This document shows positions 23,495-36,362 of a stretch of DNA of 64,000 nt, piece by piece. Origin of the DNA: Haliclystus octoradiatus (lineage: Eukaryota > Cnidaria > Staurozoa > Stauromedusae > Haliclystidae); NCBI GenBank assembly GCA_916610825.1, contig OU744449.1, positions 930,001-994,000 of the forward strand. Reading direction: 5' to 3'. The translations under genes were made by a program, and so were the position numbers. The stretch's first letter is position 1, and the number at the start of each line of letters is the position of its first letter. The notes beneath the pieces are model-generated. The model searched no databases, was not told where the DNA came from, and saw only the letters and a list, made by a program, of their open reading frames with translations.

Positions 23495-26400
23495 TTACAT
23501 TTTCTTAAGGTTTCTACTAGCTAGCAGGTCATCAAAGTCCACTTTATCATACGGAGAGGCAATATCCCCGCCATCTTGATTCTGTTCTGAAAAATCATTA
23601 TATGATCCTTTATAAACCATACCGGTGTAATTCAATCCTCGTTGTCTTGCCATCCATGCTTTATCATCTAAGACTTCAGTAGGAGGGTCAGGCCATATAT
23701 CATTTCCATCAGTCCACGTGGTCGAACCTCGACCTGATGACATGCTACTATGGCGTGTGCTGATTGATGGCTTTGTATGCCTCGGAATGGACGGATGATT
23801 TGTTTCACCTGATGCTGTGGATTTAGTCAGTGTTTCATCGTTTACAGTGATAGACGGTTGTTTTGTTAATAAACTCTCAAGTTGGCACATCTCTTCACCT
23901 TCATCGCCTTGTGAATCTTCTCTTCGGTTTCCACGTGTTGCTAGGTAACACCTTCGACTAATAAAAACACAAACATTTGATAATTGAAATGGATGAAACA
24001 CTCTACTCTTATAATTTTAATTATCTGTTTTGTTTGCTGTCTTCAGCGTGGAATTTGGAAAAGAACTAGCAGATGTGATGTCAACAGAACGAGAATATTT
24101 AGACTCCGTCCTGAAAAAATGTTCTGATAGTAGAACCTGAGTCTGACTCCGCGATATGTCATACAAAAGTCCGGAAAATGAGAACAGTTAATCGAACTCA
24201 ATCGAGCAAAGACAATTCGAATAATAAATTAAGTAAACAATGAAAAGATCAGAAACATTTAAAATGAATCCGATTCTTGTTGTAAAAATATTCAGACAAC
24301 TATGAAAACGGAGAATTTGTCTCGTGCTCCTGTCAGGAAAGATATTTGTTCCGTTCCGGTTCCTCTTGAAAAATACGGATATACTGTTTCGAAACCAAAA
24401 TGATAATAACAATCATATCTTACCTCATTATGATGGTCATTCCCATGACAAAGACCATGAAGTAAAATAAACAAATACCAATCACAACCCAAACGTAGAG
24501 CGGAAATGATGAACCTAATAAATAAATAAATACGAATTTGCTTACAAGTTATAAGCCTGTTGTACTGGTCACCTCTATTCAACGACCACCCAGCGTCTGG
24601 AAAGTTGACATTCAATCAATTATCAAATAATTAAGTAAGCTCTATGTCCACTTGGGGCCATCTGGTCTAGGCCAAAGTCTAATAGATGGCTGGTAGGTTT
24701 TACTGTATACAGCACTAAATAACGAGTGAAAATAGAAAAAAACTACATTCAATAATACCTTTGGATCTGGTATTTCTTTTTTTAACCAATGGAGTTTTTA
24801 CATTTATGCCGTTGTCAATTTTCCCAGTATTCCCTTCTGTGACTTTCGCTTGTTCCTTAATACAATTCATGAGAAACGAATCACCAATGTATTGCGGTTC
24901 GTACCCACTTGCACATGCGCAGTATGAACCATTAAAACATAAGGAATGTTCAATAGTGCATCGTGGTGAACAGCCTGGCGGTTTTGTTGGTATTTGTGGT
25001 GTTGATTTTATTTCACATCCAACTGACAGATTTAAACCATCCGATCGTTTACACCATTCTATCCTGGATCATAAAATGATAGAACTTATGCTTTCGCTGA
25101 ATATTCACTTCCGTCCTATACATGTTTCGTCAAAGGCATATTTGTGCAGTATCACACGGTAATGTTTGATGTCATTAATTATATTTTTTATAAGTTATTT
25201 TGCCAGCGGTCTCTGACCTAGCCTGCGTCACACACCCGTCTGTAATTGCGGTCTTTGACGCAGGCTATCTCTGATTCAAGGTGTTATTGTAGCAAATATG
25301 TTAGGCGTTAGTAGGAGAGCACATTTCTGTATTTTGACCGTCTACAATAAGCCTACCTCCATTAGCAATATACCTCCCTCTGTCTGAGTTAGTGTCTTCG
25401 CCTATCACATTATAGAGGGAGATTCAGTCTCTTTATATTGACATATGTCTCTTATCATTCCCCCTTGTAGGGCAAAGTAGAGCCTTATCAATAAATCATG
25501 GGATGGATCTACTTCACAATGACTTACCTAGAGTTATTAGCTAACGTTTCAACTTCCCATGATCTAGTGTAACATATGAAGGGTTCGCATGTTCTAGATT
25601 CCTTCATTGTTCTGTTGCATTTGCTTCCGCTTCCGATCTCCCTCTGTAATCTCACACGTGTTCTAAACTGTTTACCAGTCCCCGTGATAGTGCTTTGATT
25701 TCCTGAGCAGTAACCCAAACATTCACTCCATTTTGACCAATTAGAAGCTAGACAGTCATCCCAACATTTAACAGTACAAGGCCTTGTGGATATAATTCTG
25801 CCTGAAAATGTATAAAGAGACGTAAATCAGGTTACCTCATGAAGTTTTACCTGATGCAAAACTCTGCAATTCCAGGACATTTGAAACACGACATAATATT
25901 CAAATTATGATACTCCTGGCTGCCCTATAGTAAGTTTAAAAGTTTCTATCAAGCCAATATTGTCATCAATTCTTTATTTCATCCATTTTACCTGAGGCTA
26001 TTTCTCTGCACATTTGTTTGTTAACAATTTTTCCATCATCTCGCGCACAACTTAGCAATCTCGTTTGAACCCCTGCTCCACAGTCAGCTTCCAATTGACA
26101 TGATGACCACGATTTCATAACAGGGAAATAGCAAGGAATTATGGGACACTTTCGAAATTCTATAACGATTTAGAATGATGATTAATTATTATTCTTAGAA
26201 ATAAAATTAAAATAAAATAAAATTAGGTGATCGGAATAGGATATTGAATACCTTCGAGTTCATTCTTATTTTGGCAAGCCGTATCATTTGCTGCTGTTGG
26301 CTTTATCACCTCTCTATGTCTCATTTGACTTGTTGCTATTGCGCATGTGTCCGAACATCCACTCCATATTGTCCATTGGGTGAGAGGGCAGCCTCGTTTG

Positions 26401-29400
26401 CATTCAACATGACATGATTGAAAGACGCTTTCTGTTGTTTCATCAGTTCCACTGCAATGCATGTTTGGAACCACTTCACTCGTGTTCACGTTGATACATT
26501 CCATGTTTCTGATCTTCATTCCATCGCCGCATAAAGAAATTTCTAAGAATAAGAAGAAAAAAGAAAATAATGTAGCGTATAAGATTTTAGCTTCTTTTAT
26601 CAGTCAGCCTCTCTTTCATGTATACCAATATTTAATCATTGAATTTGTGACCTTGTAATACAATGTCATATAACAGTCCTCTGCCTACCGTCATTAGAAT
26701 AAGACATAAAACACGATTCCACACTGTCCGTCGATGTGTATGTTCTGGTAATACTTACGATCAACTAGTAAACAAGAACTCCATTGAGCATACCGCCATT
26801 TGAAAGCTGGACAATCACGAACGTCACACGGTTTTAGCTGACGTAGAATAGGACATGATAGACCATTAGTCGATGGTCGCCGTAGCACATTGCGATATCT
26901 CCGACTGTCTCCGATCTGTGGGCAATTTGCTGTACATGATGACCATTGCGACCAATCGCCGACAACGCAATCAAACGGACAAGGCATCGTACACGTTTCT
27001 GTAATCGTTGGTTTTGATTTTGCAGAGCAGAAACGATCATGTTTTGTTTGATTTTCACTGTTGAAAGGGACATGGATGCAGTTGACTCGGCGATTTCGTG
27101 TACCTAAAATGTTGAATACACCCTTCAATTGTATGGCTAAATTGCTTCAGATTATAGTGTTCATAATCTGCCTTTTTCAATGTTAACTTCATTTTCATGT
27201 ATCAATATACTGTAGAATCTTCAATAAATTGTTTGAATATGAGTCATCAATATATCAATTACGGATCAACAAGATGATGCACAAATGTGAAATATTCCGA
27301 ATACATATTAATTATCTATCTATTGCGTCCTCTGTGGGGCAGGGAATGTCTTACTATATATATATATATCTCAGGTCTATGGTGGTTGCAATACGATCTA
27401 TGCAATATCTCTTACAAAAGTCAAGCCCACAGGTCAAGACACTGCACGTATAGAGAGCAGAATATCTTCTGTATTTTTTTCACAATCTTCTTCCTAGCAA
27501 CAGCCTCAAAGATATTAATTACGCAGATACTTGGCTATGATGTCGTTTAAACACGTCAGAACAAAATAGAAATCTTTCATAAAACAAAACATATTTCTCA
27601 TACCATTTCCGCACATGGCTCCGTTTCCGTCACTTGTTCGATTTGTTAAATAGCACGTTGACCATTTCTCAGTCTCCCAAACAAGATGGTAACATTTGAT
27701 ATGATTACATGGCCTCGTTTCAATCTGTTTTCGACTGTTTAACTTCACAGGGCATTGGGTCCCATCTTGTGATGCATCACGTATAACCCTACGTTGTCTG
27801 GTTGCCATGCCATTACCACAGGAACGAGAACACATTGACCACCGATTCCATTGTGACATGATACAGTCTTTGGGACAGAGAGTTCGGCATTGACGCTGAA
27901 ATCAGATTCATGATTAATAGCTTTTAAATCGACGTTATTTATGGTGAGAAAAATACGGGCAACATAATTATGACAGCATGTCAACTTTATCTGTGAATAA
28001 AACTGCATGAGACCGAAGGACGCAAACACCATGTTTTTAAATTACTTCAATTTAAAACGATATTTGAGGGACCCTTCTGAAAATCATCCACTTATTCACG
28101 TCGTCCTGAATTAATTAGACCTCACAGTACATATGTTTAGATTTATAACTAGCAAAAGTGTTGTTAAAGCGGACGAGAGAAGCTTTGAGACCATATAATG
28201 TTGCAATAGCTGATGTGAATTAATTGCAAAAATATATCTGCATCCGCTGGGGTACATTTTAAATTGCTTGGCTCGAAGGAACCTTTCCCGCTTGCCCCCT
28301 ACCTCGGCACCCCCAGCACAATTACTATACTGATAGAAATTAAATGATAATGCTAATATTTCCTCCGCATCCCTTACCATTGATTTTGGTATTGACTTTG
28401 ATTGATACAAACTTTCAAAACAATACAAAATAGGCACTTCTCTGCCATCCTTTCTTTTACATGTCAAATTTCGCCATTGGTAACCTTGACCACAGCCTCG
28501 TCTATCATCTGTTGATTGACAACTGCTCCATTTACCGAGCGTAAGTGTAAACTGCCAACAAGACTTTACGGAGCATCTCTGCGTGCGTGTCAGTCGATGT
28601 TTCTTTGTGCAACTCAATTTATCACCTCCAATCACCTCTCGTGTTTCTCTGAGAAGACCTACAAGATAAAAAGAAACATTTTATAATCATGTGTAGCTAT
28701 TATCGCATCCTCTAGAATGGTCGTTGTGCAAAGGTAATGATACATAATAAAACCTGTGTTTAACGGATACTCGACAGACAAATTATCTCTAAATGTAGAT
28801 CGCGGAAGACACCAAGTCAAACAGAGGGGATTTCAGAGTTACTTCATCGTACATAGCGTTGGCATTCAGTAAATAATTCCTACCAGTAAAATATTTAATA
28901 TCTTACCTTTTAATATATTGATGCCCTGTATTCCAAATCCATTGCTGTCTCATCCCCTTTTTATTAGGGAGAGATAGACGCCGCTATACTAATTGAGTGT
29001 TTATGATGGAATAATCACAACAAATGTTAGTAAAACACTATGGTAATCCCCTTACCTTTTCCGCATCTTTTGCTGCACTTCCCTGATGCTTTCCATTCTG
29101 ACAGCTGACATGATCCACCGCTACAAAACACTGAGCATGCCTCGCTTGCTATTGGCTTCGCACCAATTACAGACAAACAAACAGCCTCATTCGAGTGTGA
29201 TAAATCATCTCTATGAACACAATGAACAGTTCGGCTACGAATTCCATGGCAACGGTCATTGCCTAGAACATAACAATCAGACCAATCACTAACTTTCCAT
29301 GTTCGATCTCTGCATACATCGCATCGGGTTGTGTCAACCAATGTAGAGCAAGGCAAACCATTATCTTCTGGCATCGTAGTAATCGTACGATGACGCCGTT

Positions 29401-31657
29401 GTATCTGATTTTCGTCGCCAATTCCTTTGCAACTCAAAGGGCATGCACTCCAATCACTCCACGTACTTAATGAGCAATTGACTGGACATACACGGCACTG
29501 CTTCTGTCCTGGCGGTTTGAAAGTAGGGTTACAAAACTGATCATTAACTTTCTCTTTTGTTGTTGTTGTTGCAACACATTCGACATTACGTCGTTTCATT
29601 CCAATAAAACAGTCTTCATTCTCAGTAGAACTTTGTCCTTTTAAACATATTGACCATGCGCCAGTTGACCAACTGTAACGCCTACATACATGATCACCGC
29701 ATGATCTCTCTTCTATATTTGATTCACCGCATTTCTTGCCAGATTTACCTGATTCTGCTAATAGATCACGTGTTCTGTACTGTTTGATTGTCTTATCCTT
29801 CATGGCAATACTACACAATCGCGGGCAGGTACTCCACTCTCCCCATTCTCCCATGACGCAATCATCAGGACAATTAATGTGACATTCTACAAATGATGGA
29901 GGTAATTCGTTTGGATCACATTTCGTTTTATCCGTTAACCGCCCATACGCATTCAGGCAATAAACCGCACGGAATTGCCGTCCGGTACCACACCCTCTAA
30001 GTCGATCATCAACAAGACAAGCTGTTGAGCTACCAATCTTCCAACTAGTACAATTCACCAGCTCGCAAGGCTGATATTCTGAGTAACCTTGGCATGCCCT
30101 TGGATCGCCCAAATGACTGATGATCTTTCTTGTTCTGTGTTTTGTACCAGCACTCCGCCCAGATTTGCCTAGATAACAGGGTCCCATACAAGGACCCCAT
30201 TGACCCCAGTCACCCAATTCACAAGAGGAATCACAATGAATAGTACATACCCTCTTTGAGATGGGCGTGGCTGATATTAATGCACAATGTTCATCTGAGA
30301 CTGGAGTATAATCTCCACCATCGATAACACAAAACACAGAGCGTTGTTGAGAACCATAATCGCAATGCCTTGAGCTATCTCCTGTGACATCCCTACTACC
30401 GCCCTGCGTATATTTCATGCATTTAGTCCAGAGTGACGTATGCCATTTATAATGAACCAGCTTCGCTTGGTTAAGTTGTGCTAAACAAGACATTGATTCA
30501 TGTAAATGCCCGCACGAGTTACCGTGTTCACTTGGCAATATCTCGATTGATCTATGTCGTAATCTTTCCCCCAAGCCTCCGTTTGAAAAGAGGCATGGTG
30601 ACCATTTACTCCATGTACCAACTTTACAATCAACCTCTAACTGGCATATTATTTGTGTCTTCAATGTTTCATTATTTGAGTATCTTTCATCAAAAGGTAA
30701 ATATTGTTCGACGTTCTTTCCGTTGCGATCATTACAATAAACAGACCGCTGTTTTGTACCTATTAAATGATTCTTATCCGCACCGTTATTTTCACAGTCT
30801 GACCACGCCTTCACCTTCCATTGGCACTCTTTTCCTACCCTTTCTTCTTTGTCTTTTTGGTTCCGTCTTTTTTGATATAATGAAGGGCATTTCTGCTTAT
30901 GGAATGGTAATGAAGCTAAGTCTCGTTTTCTATATTCAACATCATTTCTACAACTAGTACATGAATTCCACCTCCCCCATTGGGTCAACGCACACGACTC
31001 TCTGCAACTATAAGAACATATTCTCTCTTTGCGTAAGCTGACTGGATTGTTCAATTGACAGTAGCTGAGAGGCACTTCAAATCTAATTGATTGGTTAATC
31101 CAAGTAGCATAACAAGTCAGTGTACGATTTTGTACAAAATAAACAACTTTGTGGTTACACAATTCTACTTCATTCAACTTGACATTTTCCTTTTTCAAAT
31201 CTTTACTGTTGTTCATCCCACTGTGTATACTTCGTAGTGGATATCCTTTTGATGTTTTATTTAGTAGTCGCTGCTCCTCACAAGGTCCCCAGGGTGTTGT
31301 TATTACACTAAATACAGCACCATTATTACCGCATTCCTTGACCAAACACCTCTTCGTCTCAATTGGTTTCATTTCGTCATGACAGTAATCATCGTCTACA
31401 TTTTGTTTATCTATATCAGAAATACAATTTACTTTTCGTAAGTTCCATCCTGCTGTTGTACAATTCATGCTGCTACATAAACTCCATTTTGTAATGTTCC
31501 ATGAATATTGTTTTATCTGTCTGTCATTTTTATTTGGTTTGAAATATCCTTCTTCTGCCGCGATTGTATTTAAATATACACTTTGTAAAATGGCCCACAA
31601 AATCGCCACAAATCCAAGTGAGTAACCTTCCAGTTTCAAATATCCACCAATCTTCAT
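23495..31657 (-). CDS. THSD7A: THSD7-like thrombospondin type-1 repeat receptor, 10 exons, 1703 aa
   Basis: A type I cell-surface protein of the THSD7A/THSD7B family, whose vertebrate members act in endothelial and neural cell migration; orthology to A versus B cannot be decided. Exons in transcript order: 31657-29056, 28658-28378, 27895-27604, 27103-26759, 26542-26252, 26159-25992, 25801-25528, 25063-24759, 24514-24424, 23957-23495; total 5112 nt. A hydrophobic signal sequence (LGFVAILWAILQSVYL) is followed by many TSP1 modules with WSxWSxC cores (WGQWGPC, WGEWSTC, WSDWSAC, WSQWSSC, WNRWSMC) and CGxG..R strands. Exon 8 carries the family-specific EGF-like end (CSPRCTIEHSLCFNGSYCAC). Exon 9 encodes the membrane helix (LYVWVVIGICLFYFMVFVMG). 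The last exon is a 154-residue polar tail, longer than I recall for vertebrates. About half the protein lies in the 2602-nt first exon. The gene converges on CCDC13. Confidence 0.93.
26571..26625. repeat. Dispersed repeat TGTAGCGTATAA, copy 2
   Basis: Starts TGTAGCGTATAAGATTTTAG and matches 17429-17483 through the segment CAGCCTCTCTTTCATGTATA. Confidence 0.6.
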
Positions 31658-33837
31658 TTTTTAAATAAATAAATATACAATATTACTCAAACAGTGTTAA
31701 TACTTTTGCATATCTATTATCGCTGTATATTGTCTACGTAATAATATGCTATGATAACAGTGCAGTGAATTTCTCAGTAGCATATGTGTGAATGTAGGCT
31801 TATAATTGGTATAGCCGTTTAGTGACAAATTCATTCAAAATGCGATAACATAATCGGAAGTTGCCAACTGCTAATAACTGTGACACTGTAGAATCAAATC
31901 TAAGTGCTATATGTCTATAGTCTAAAGTATCATCAACAGCGATTCTCTTGCATGTAATATAATTTAACCATCAAAATTCACCAATGATAAATCGATGACA
32001 ATTGTCAAGATTTCCTTCGGCAGACCACCGGACACAATTTCACCCTTTTTTTGCTTCGTGCTCTTATTTCGCGCGTAATACGAACACAGTCGTTAATTTG
32101 ACATCTTATCCATTTGTGGTTTCAAGTGACGACAATCCCAACGATTTACGCAGCGTCTATTTTTACAGGTCCACAGCTCTGTGCTATGGGAATCGATATC
32201 TATTAATCCACAGACGATAGCCGGTCTCTTTACTATTGCTATTTCTAGTTATCAAAAATGGATAGACCTAGCGGTTCCCAAAAGGACACCGATATCACGC
32301 AATCTTACATCAAATCTATTATTATGCAGAAAAGAAATACATATAATACTCTGCAGTTACCAAACAGTCATGTATAGGGTGTAGTGCAAACAATATGTGC
32401 AGATTGTGGAAATCTAAAATTTATCATAACACTATTAGCTAATTGCTAGTTGCTATAGAATAGAACCTGTGTGGCCATATCATCGCGTTGACTTTTCTAA
32501 GCACATATAGACGTCTAAAGTCATTCATATTCAGTGTTTGTGTACATAGATCTTTTTCATCACAATATATTGTATTATGTGTCCTGTGGCAATATTTACA
32601 ATGGCTCAATACTAATATAAAGCAATGTCTGTCAGCACTGTCTCATTGCGTCTTCAATTCTTTTCCATGTATAACCATTAACCACCAAGACGACGCTTAT
32701 GTAAATTATGCCATCGGAGCCAATCAAAGATTACTGTAATGTCCAATTTATAAATCCCTTGTAGGAATGGGCGTGCCCATAATTATGCGACCCGAGTATC
32801 TCTGAGCCACTATTTCCTTTCCTAAGGGCCTCACTATCTGACTGATGCTTTATTGTGAACATAAGCGGATATTGCGTGACACCCTAATGTATCTTTATTT
32901 GATTTAGATTTCATTAAATTATTTGAAAGGTAGATTGGCACTCCAAATTCAATTTAGTTGTTGTTATAAAGTTTAGTTTTGGAGTACTTGTTTTATTGGC
33001 TTTACACCTTCATAATGTCAGAGATGAACGACGTACCTGTTTTAGTGATGGATGTAATTGTCATTCTTCATATAAGTTTCGCATGTTGAATTGGTAAAAT
33101 TACAGGAAGAGTTAATACTCATTGCTAGAAGCCAATTCAAGATATGCTTGTCACCTTCAGAATAGCGGTTTAAAAATAGATATAGATAGACATTCAGACA
33201 GATAAAGCAAAGTAAAATAAAAAAGGTTAGAGAAGCATGAATTCAACCTTGGTCGATATCAACTAAATGGAATTGTAAAGTGGTTTCTGAATTCCAATAC
33301 AACGTGAAATAGCCACGAATCTGAATATTATCAATGACATTTCAGCCAAGCATTATTTGTAATTAAAATTAATATCTACCCAATTATAATTGAAATATCA
33401 CGGCAAAGAACGCGAATTTCAATAAAAGTTCAAGCGAATTTCATTAAAAATTCAAGCGACAACAAATCGGTAAAGCGGTTTTTCACCGATTTTTAAAATT
33501 ATCTTATGAACAACTGAAACAACCAAAATGGACCAAATCATGTTTTTAATTTATCATTTATTAATCTTATTCATATCTTTAATTGTTACATTAACGTATT
33601 ATCGTATTAACGTATATCAAATGTCCTTTTAAATATGTGTTCATTAACACTCATTAATTTTGACCAAATCACAGACAACGTGTAATTATCAGATCGTTAT
33701 TGGAAATAGTTTACTATAATATCATTATATATGATTTTCTGGACAAATTTGAGTCACAATTATTTAAATATTCTGTTTACTATACTTCAGTGCAAAATAT
33801 CATAATTCTAAACTTTTATAATTATTGTCATAGAATG

Positions 33838-33972
33838 AGAGTCAAAAATGAAACATTCTAGATTTCCGCTACTTCAATGTTTCAGTTTTGACGCTCATTT
33901 TATATATAATTGAATGCTCTGATTAATTTCATTGAGCACTATACCAAGAACTGGTGTGGAACAATCCCACTA
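33838..33972. repeat. Dispersed repeat ATTAATTTCATTGA, copy 2, with hairpin
   Basis: The left part folds: GTCAAAAATGAAACATT (33841-33857) pairs with 33876-33892 with one mismatch. The right part (GATTAATTTCATTGAGCAC..AAGAACTGGTGTGGAACAAT) matches 21512-21605 and, reversed, 49088-49180. Confidence 0.65.
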
Positions 33973-34930
33973 TTAATATTATTTTGTTATTATTTATTAA
34001 TTATTGTCATATCTAGAGTCTATAGACTAAGTGAATTTAAACATCATTCTATATTCAGAAATTTGTTTAAAAAGAAAAATGATCCAAGGTTTATTTTACA
34101 AAGTGATATAACCAGACATAACTGTCAAAACGTTTTAACATTTCTAAACTTACGTTTTTTCTTTTTAAATAATTTTTGAAGATGACATAACCTGTGCCGA
34201 AAGCTCAAACAACGTCTATTTTATCGCAGTCACCTTTATGACACAATTAATAAGTAAAATAAGCCACTCATGGACAAAAGCTCGTCCTTAAAATTAGGAA
34301 CTATGTAATGATAAAAGTCGTACATCTTTTTAATCTAATAGTGAAATAGCCCGGCAAGTAATTTCATCTCTACATGACCAAGCTGATGCCCTGATTTATT
34401 ATATTTGAAATTTAGATTTAGAAACTTTTCAATAATTTTGATTGTTCGGCAAATAATTATGTTTTGATGCTAATAAGTATAACACATAGTATTCGTTATT
34501 GGCACATATATATCTCAGACAATAGACGGTTTATATCATATCAAAACTGCATTGCCGAGCCGACACATCGTGAAGTGAATTAGATTTATGAGTATCCGTG
34601 ATATTAATTAATATATGCTTGAATCCACAACGATTTCTCTATAATAGGCATGCTAATTAGACCACACTGCCGAGCCGACGTTTAATTTAGACTACGGTCG
34701 CGCATCCGCTGTCTTAGGTGGAAGCATTCAGAAATCCATAAAATATAATCTGACTCTTTGTCTAACTAATCTATATTTCGTTTATTTATCATCAACAAAC
34801 TACCTCAAACTTTATGCATCAAAGTGATTGAATTGATATATCTATTGTAATATCCCATAGCATTGATGACATTATGTAAATTGTCGGCAGACGAGCCGAC
34901 ATACATTCATTTATCTACGTAGGTACATAC

Positions 34931-34973
34931 AGAGCCATCTATTTACAATTATTTATTGTAAATAGATGGCTCT
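34931..34973. repeat. Perfect 19-bp palindrome with 5-base loop
   Basis: AGAGCCATCTATTTACAAT (34931-34949), loop TATTT, then the exact complement (34955-34973). The stem has no mismatch. It stands alone in the spacer. It is too short for a typical animal microRNA precursor unless weaker outer pairing extends it. Confidence 0.85.
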
Positions 34974-35411
34974 GGGACTAACATATGTAGGGGACGTAAA
35001 TGAGGGCGGGACCTAGGAACCAGAGCTAGGAACGGCTTACATGCGATGTAATTATCTCAAACAGTTATAGATTGAAAAGGGACGATTTTTGGCAATAGAG
35101 AAACCTAAACAGTTTCTTAAAGTCACCACTAACAATGAACCAGACTACAAAGAATAGCAAACATAGAAGAAAATGGCACAAAAACAAACAGACAGACTTT
35201 CATGATGAATATGAGCAGATGTCATAAATTACATTGAAGATTGAATTATTGACTTTTACTATGCAAATTAACTCATAAATTAACTCCATTCAGAGCTGAG
35301 GCAGTTCAAACAGGACGGCATTTTTCGTAAATTCTGGGTGAATGAGTGGGGAAAGCTGGACATTTAGCAAAATAATTATTAATATTAGCTTTGAACAACC
35401 TTGCTATAACT

Positions 35412-35621
35412 ATGCTTGGAGGATTATTTCGCGTTTTCAACTCTTCTGTGAAAGTGTTAAAGAATCCGCTATTCATTGAATCACTTGTTATTCCTGTGAG
35501 AGAATATAAAGTCAGGTATTCGCTTCGGTTATTATGTGCAGGGTGTAAATTTGTACATAGAAGAGGGAAATTACGTGTAATATGCAATAAAAAGCCACGA
35601 CACAAACAAAGACAACCTTAA
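35412..35621 (+). CDS. MRPL36: Mitochondrial ribosomal protein bL36m (MRPL36)
   Basis: A component of the large subunit of the mitochondrial ribosome. The 69-residue frame ends in the bL36 signature: [20 protein letters not shown] followed by KKPRHKQRQ, with Cys, Cys, Cys and His ligands of the zinc-ribbon pattern (CxxC..C..H). The preceding 35 or so residues ([20 protein letters not shown]) are basic and amphipathic, as in a mitochondrial targeting sequence. No intron interrupts the coding part. ATG at 35412 is the first in frame; an acceptor-like TATTAG just before 35390 may mark a 5' UTR intron or a trans-splice site. A poly(A) signal AATAAA is at 35923-35928. It converges with TRMT5. Confidence 0.88.
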   Translation: MLGGLFRVFNSSVKVLKNPLFIESLVIPVREYKVRYSLRLLCAGCKFVHRRGKLRVICNKKPRHKQRQP

Positions 35622-35922
35622 ATCGTAGCACGTATCATTTGGAATATGCTACTTACAGAAACTATTGAAAAATGAAATTATTGGATGGCTGGATTATGCA
35701 ACTGTAAAATCGTGAAATGAATTGGCCAATAATATCATTGTGTTTTCTACAAAAGATGAGAAGAAAAGAGCGTAAACTTCGCTCGCAAATCAAAATATGG
35801 CGGTTATCAACTGTAAACATCAATAATTTTTTATCATCATTCATATTTGAATATAATATGAATAATATTAACTATATTATAATGTACATACAAGATCAAT
35901 CGTGTAATGTAAAGTTGCACAT

Positions 35923-35928
35923 AATAAA
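35923..35928 (+). terminator. MRPL36 candidate poly(A) signal
   Basis: AATAAA about 300 bases after the MRPL36 stop. A minus-strand AATAAA for TRMT5 lies at 35977-35972, so the two transcripts end back to back. Confidence 0.5.
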
Positions 35929-36362
35929 TTATATATTGGTTTGTATTACATGTTGATATGTCTATGTAGATTTTATTTCATTATTTAGTCTTCTGATTTT
36001 TGCATGTGGTTCTTCTTGATCAACTTTGTTAACTGGAAAATAGAAAATAGATTTACGTTAGTGATTTAATAAACAAAATAATGAGGCCAGATTTAGCAAC
36101 ATGATTTTTGTAGTGGGATCAAACAATTGGTTATCGAGGTGATTCATCTCATCAGTCTATCATTTGCTGATACGACCGCAAGCAGCATGGGGCTCAAAGA
36201 TCCCAACAAGTGGGATTACTTCTTGAACAGAGGGCTATGTATAGAAAATATTTGGAAAACCACTTGAAAAAGTACCAAACATTTCCCAAACAGGTGTTTT
36301 GTATCCCGATAGAGGGGTTGTAGTCCCCCATCCCCTCTTTTGGCTAGCTGACGTGCCAAAAA

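Larger units (their letters stand above)
31658..35411. other. Gene-poor spacer between THSD7-like gene and MRPL36
   Basis: No conserved coding exon was found on either strand. Contents noted: the dispersed repeat and hairpin at 33838-33972, a perfect 19-bp hairpin at 34931-34973, and a few long AT-rich runs. Short open frames near 32002-32384 and 33910-34179 show no family resemblance. The THSD7-like promoter must lie at the left end; no clear TATA box is seen there. Confidence 0.5.

Noticed and set aside
30478-30957. Plus-strand 159-codon frame
   Set aside because: Antisense to the large THSD7-like exon, which has clear TSP1 repeats on the other strand.
33910-34179. Plus-strand 89-codon frame with a hydrophobic stretch
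   Set aside because: It starts inside a dispersed repeat and is AT-driven (Phe/Leu/Ile/Asn/Lys); no family match.
34931-34973. microRNA precursor
   Set aside because: The 19-bp stem is shorter than typical animal precursors and the flanks do not extend the pairing by eye.
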